Source of the DNA: Bacteroidales bacterium
GTDB taxonomy: Bacteria > Bacteroidota > Bacteroidia > Bacteroidales > Muribaculaceae
DNA: 64,000 nucleotides
Reading direction: 5' to 3'
NCBI GenBank assembly: GCA_022009815.1
Contig: CP091725.1
Coordinates: forward strand, 1,178,001-1,242,000
Position 1 is the first letter of the stretch; each line of letters opens with the position of its first letter. Below the pieces are notes generated by a model, which was given only the letters and a program-made list of their open reading frames with translations, did not search any database and was not told where the DNA came from. Shown here piece after piece: positions 61,809-64,000 of the stretch. A program made the translations under genes and the position numbers.

Positions 61809-61840
61809 TTTGTTTTTGCGCTCATCTTATGCTATCTTTG
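61809..61840 (+). promoter_or_regulatory. Promoter of the AlaX-like gene
   Basis: TTTG at 61809-61812, a 20-bp spacer and TATCTTTG at 61833-61840, 18 bp before the ATG. Confidence 0.7.
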
Positions 61841-61858
61841 CCACATTATATATAAAAG

Positions 61859-62311
61859 ATGGAATTCAATCAGCATAACAAACAGGAATATCCGCCGATG
61901 CACACGGCGGAACATATATTGAACGGGACAATGGTGAGGATGTTCGGCTGTGGCCGTTCGTTCAGTGCGCATATAGAGAGAAAGAAGTCGAAATGCGACT
62001 ACCGCCTGGCGACGCCGCTATCCGAAAGTCAGCTTCGCGGGGTGGAGGATGCGGTGAATGCCGTCATAGGCCGGGGGCTTCCTGTGACAACCGAAGTGGT
62101 GCGTCAGGAGGATGTGGCTGACCGTTTCGACCTGTCGAGACTGCCCGACGATGCCTCGGCTATGGTGCGCATTGTGCATGTGGGCGACTACGATGAATGC
62201 CTGTGTGTGGGAGCGCACGTGGAAAACACATCGCAGATTGGGCATTTTCGCATATCTTCGGCGCGTTTTTCCGGCGGGGTGCAGCGCATCGTTTTCCGCC
62301 TCGATGAGTGA
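61859..62311 (+). CDS. AlaX-like tRNA-editing domain protein
   Basis: A 150-residue standalone editing domain related to the second additional domain of alanyl- and threonyl-tRNA synthetases. The zinc-site residues are clear: HTAEHILNGTMVRMF (HxxxH) and CVGAHVENTSQIGHF (CxxxH). Such proteins hydrolyse mischarged aminoacyl-tRNA. It lacks the N-terminal beta barrel of longer AlaX types. It stands alone between cysE and the rRNA operon with its own promoter; the editing specificity cannot be read from the sequence. Confidence 0.85.
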   Translation: MEFNQHNKQEYPPMHTAEHILNGTMVRMFGCGRSFSAHIERKKSKCDYRLATPLSESQLRGVEDAVNAVIGRGLPVTTEVVRQEDVADRFDLSRLPDDASAMVRIVHVGDYDECLCVGAHVENTSQIGHFRISSARFSGGVQRIVFRLDE

Positions 62312-62456
62312 TTTGAAAACGCTGCTCCGAAAAAAGAGAAAAAATAATCACATTTTTGTGAAATTTTTTTGAGGGCATAATTGATTGTATTATAGTGTGA
62401 TATGTGAAAATGTGTCGAAAAAAGATGTTTTATAACATAATTTTTTGTCCGAAAAA

Positions 62457-62488
62457 TTTGGTGGGTAATAAAATTTGCTCTACCTTTG
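62457..62488 (+). promoter_or_regulatory. rRNA operon promoter
   Basis: TTTG at 62457-62460, a 20-bp spacer and TACCTTTG at 62481-62488. The A/T-rich 62320-62456 upstream could act as an UP-like element; it holds no gene that I can see. The leader 62489-62677 precedes the 16S gene. Confidence 0.8.
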
Positions 62489-62677
62489 CACTCGCAATCG
62501 GGAAACAAACCGACTGCAAAACGAAAGAGAACATTGAAATGATGCGATAAAGAGACAAGACGAAGGAAGAGGGCGGAAGCCCTCCGTCAAGAGAAAGAAT
62601 AGCGCAGATGCCGGGACGATCCGAGGTTGTTGGTCTGGCTGTCGGAATGACAGGGAAAAATAAAAAAAACAAGATAA

Positions 62678-64000
<1,323 letters not shown>

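Overview
The window looks like chromosomal DNA from a member of the Bacteroidales, most likely the family Muribaculaceae (S24-7). Four signs point there. A 16S rRNA gene of that type starts at 62678. Promoters repeatedly match the Bacteroidetes form (TTG or TTTG, about 19-21 nt, then TAnnTTTG). Several secreted proteins end in type IX secretion (T9SS) sorting domains. The gene families themselves (head-GIN, DUF4294, DUF4836, TGS-nucleoside kinase, AlaX-like editing protein) are typical of the phylum.

Layout. 1-2470: end of an unknown gene, a head-GIN envelope protein and a polysaccharide flippase. 2459-10099: nadB, a sensor kinase and a TGS-nucleoside kinase, bracketed by two AAA/DUF4143 ATPase genes; each ATPase gene sits directly behind a 32- or 33-bp-periodic repeat that overlaps its promoter. 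10151-13185: a structured RNA resembling 6S RNA, then an AT-rich operon (TerB-like protein, coiled-coil membrane protein, VWA-like lipoprotein, small Cys/His lipoprotein). 13267-14827: an IS1634-type transposase. 15029-21433: an island remnant bounded by a 76/77-bp direct repeat of the tRNA-Phe 3' end, holding a RhuM remnant, a GH3 glycosidase, decayed genes and a GNAT pair. 21583-33870: a 1,527-residue T9SS protein, frr-pyrH, a TPR protein, two tandem AraC regulators and two more T9SS proteins. 34035-44152: housekeeping and envelope genes including an ABC transporter, a glutaminyl cyclase-like peptidase, rpoN, a PAP2-like protein and an M16 peptidase. 44239-52173: a signalling cluster of LytTR regulator, FHA protein, secreted caspase-like protease, Thr-rich membrane protein, zinc-ribbon/FHA protein, PP2C phosphatase with a TonB C-terminal domain, Ser/Thr kinase and Sel1-repeat protein. 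52214-61667: another T9SS protein, a membrane LuxR regulator, a GH3/SGNH-esterase pair, purD, rlmL and cysE. 61809-64000: an AlaX-like editing protein and the rRNA operon promoter with a partial 16S gene.

The strongest candidate for an under-described system is the 44.2-52.2 kb cluster. It joins a eukaryote-like kinase, a phosphatase and two FHA readers to an exported caspase-like protease and an exported Sel1 protein. The repeat-controlled DUF4143 ATPases and the TerB/VWA cassette beside the 6S-like RNA come next.

Caution: nineteen single-base frameshifts and one in-frame stop interrupt otherwise well-conserved genes, including nadB and rlmL, mostly in short homopolymers. Uncorrected assembly errors are more likely than mass pseudogenisation. 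Where both halves are clear I give one gene across the break and say where it lies.
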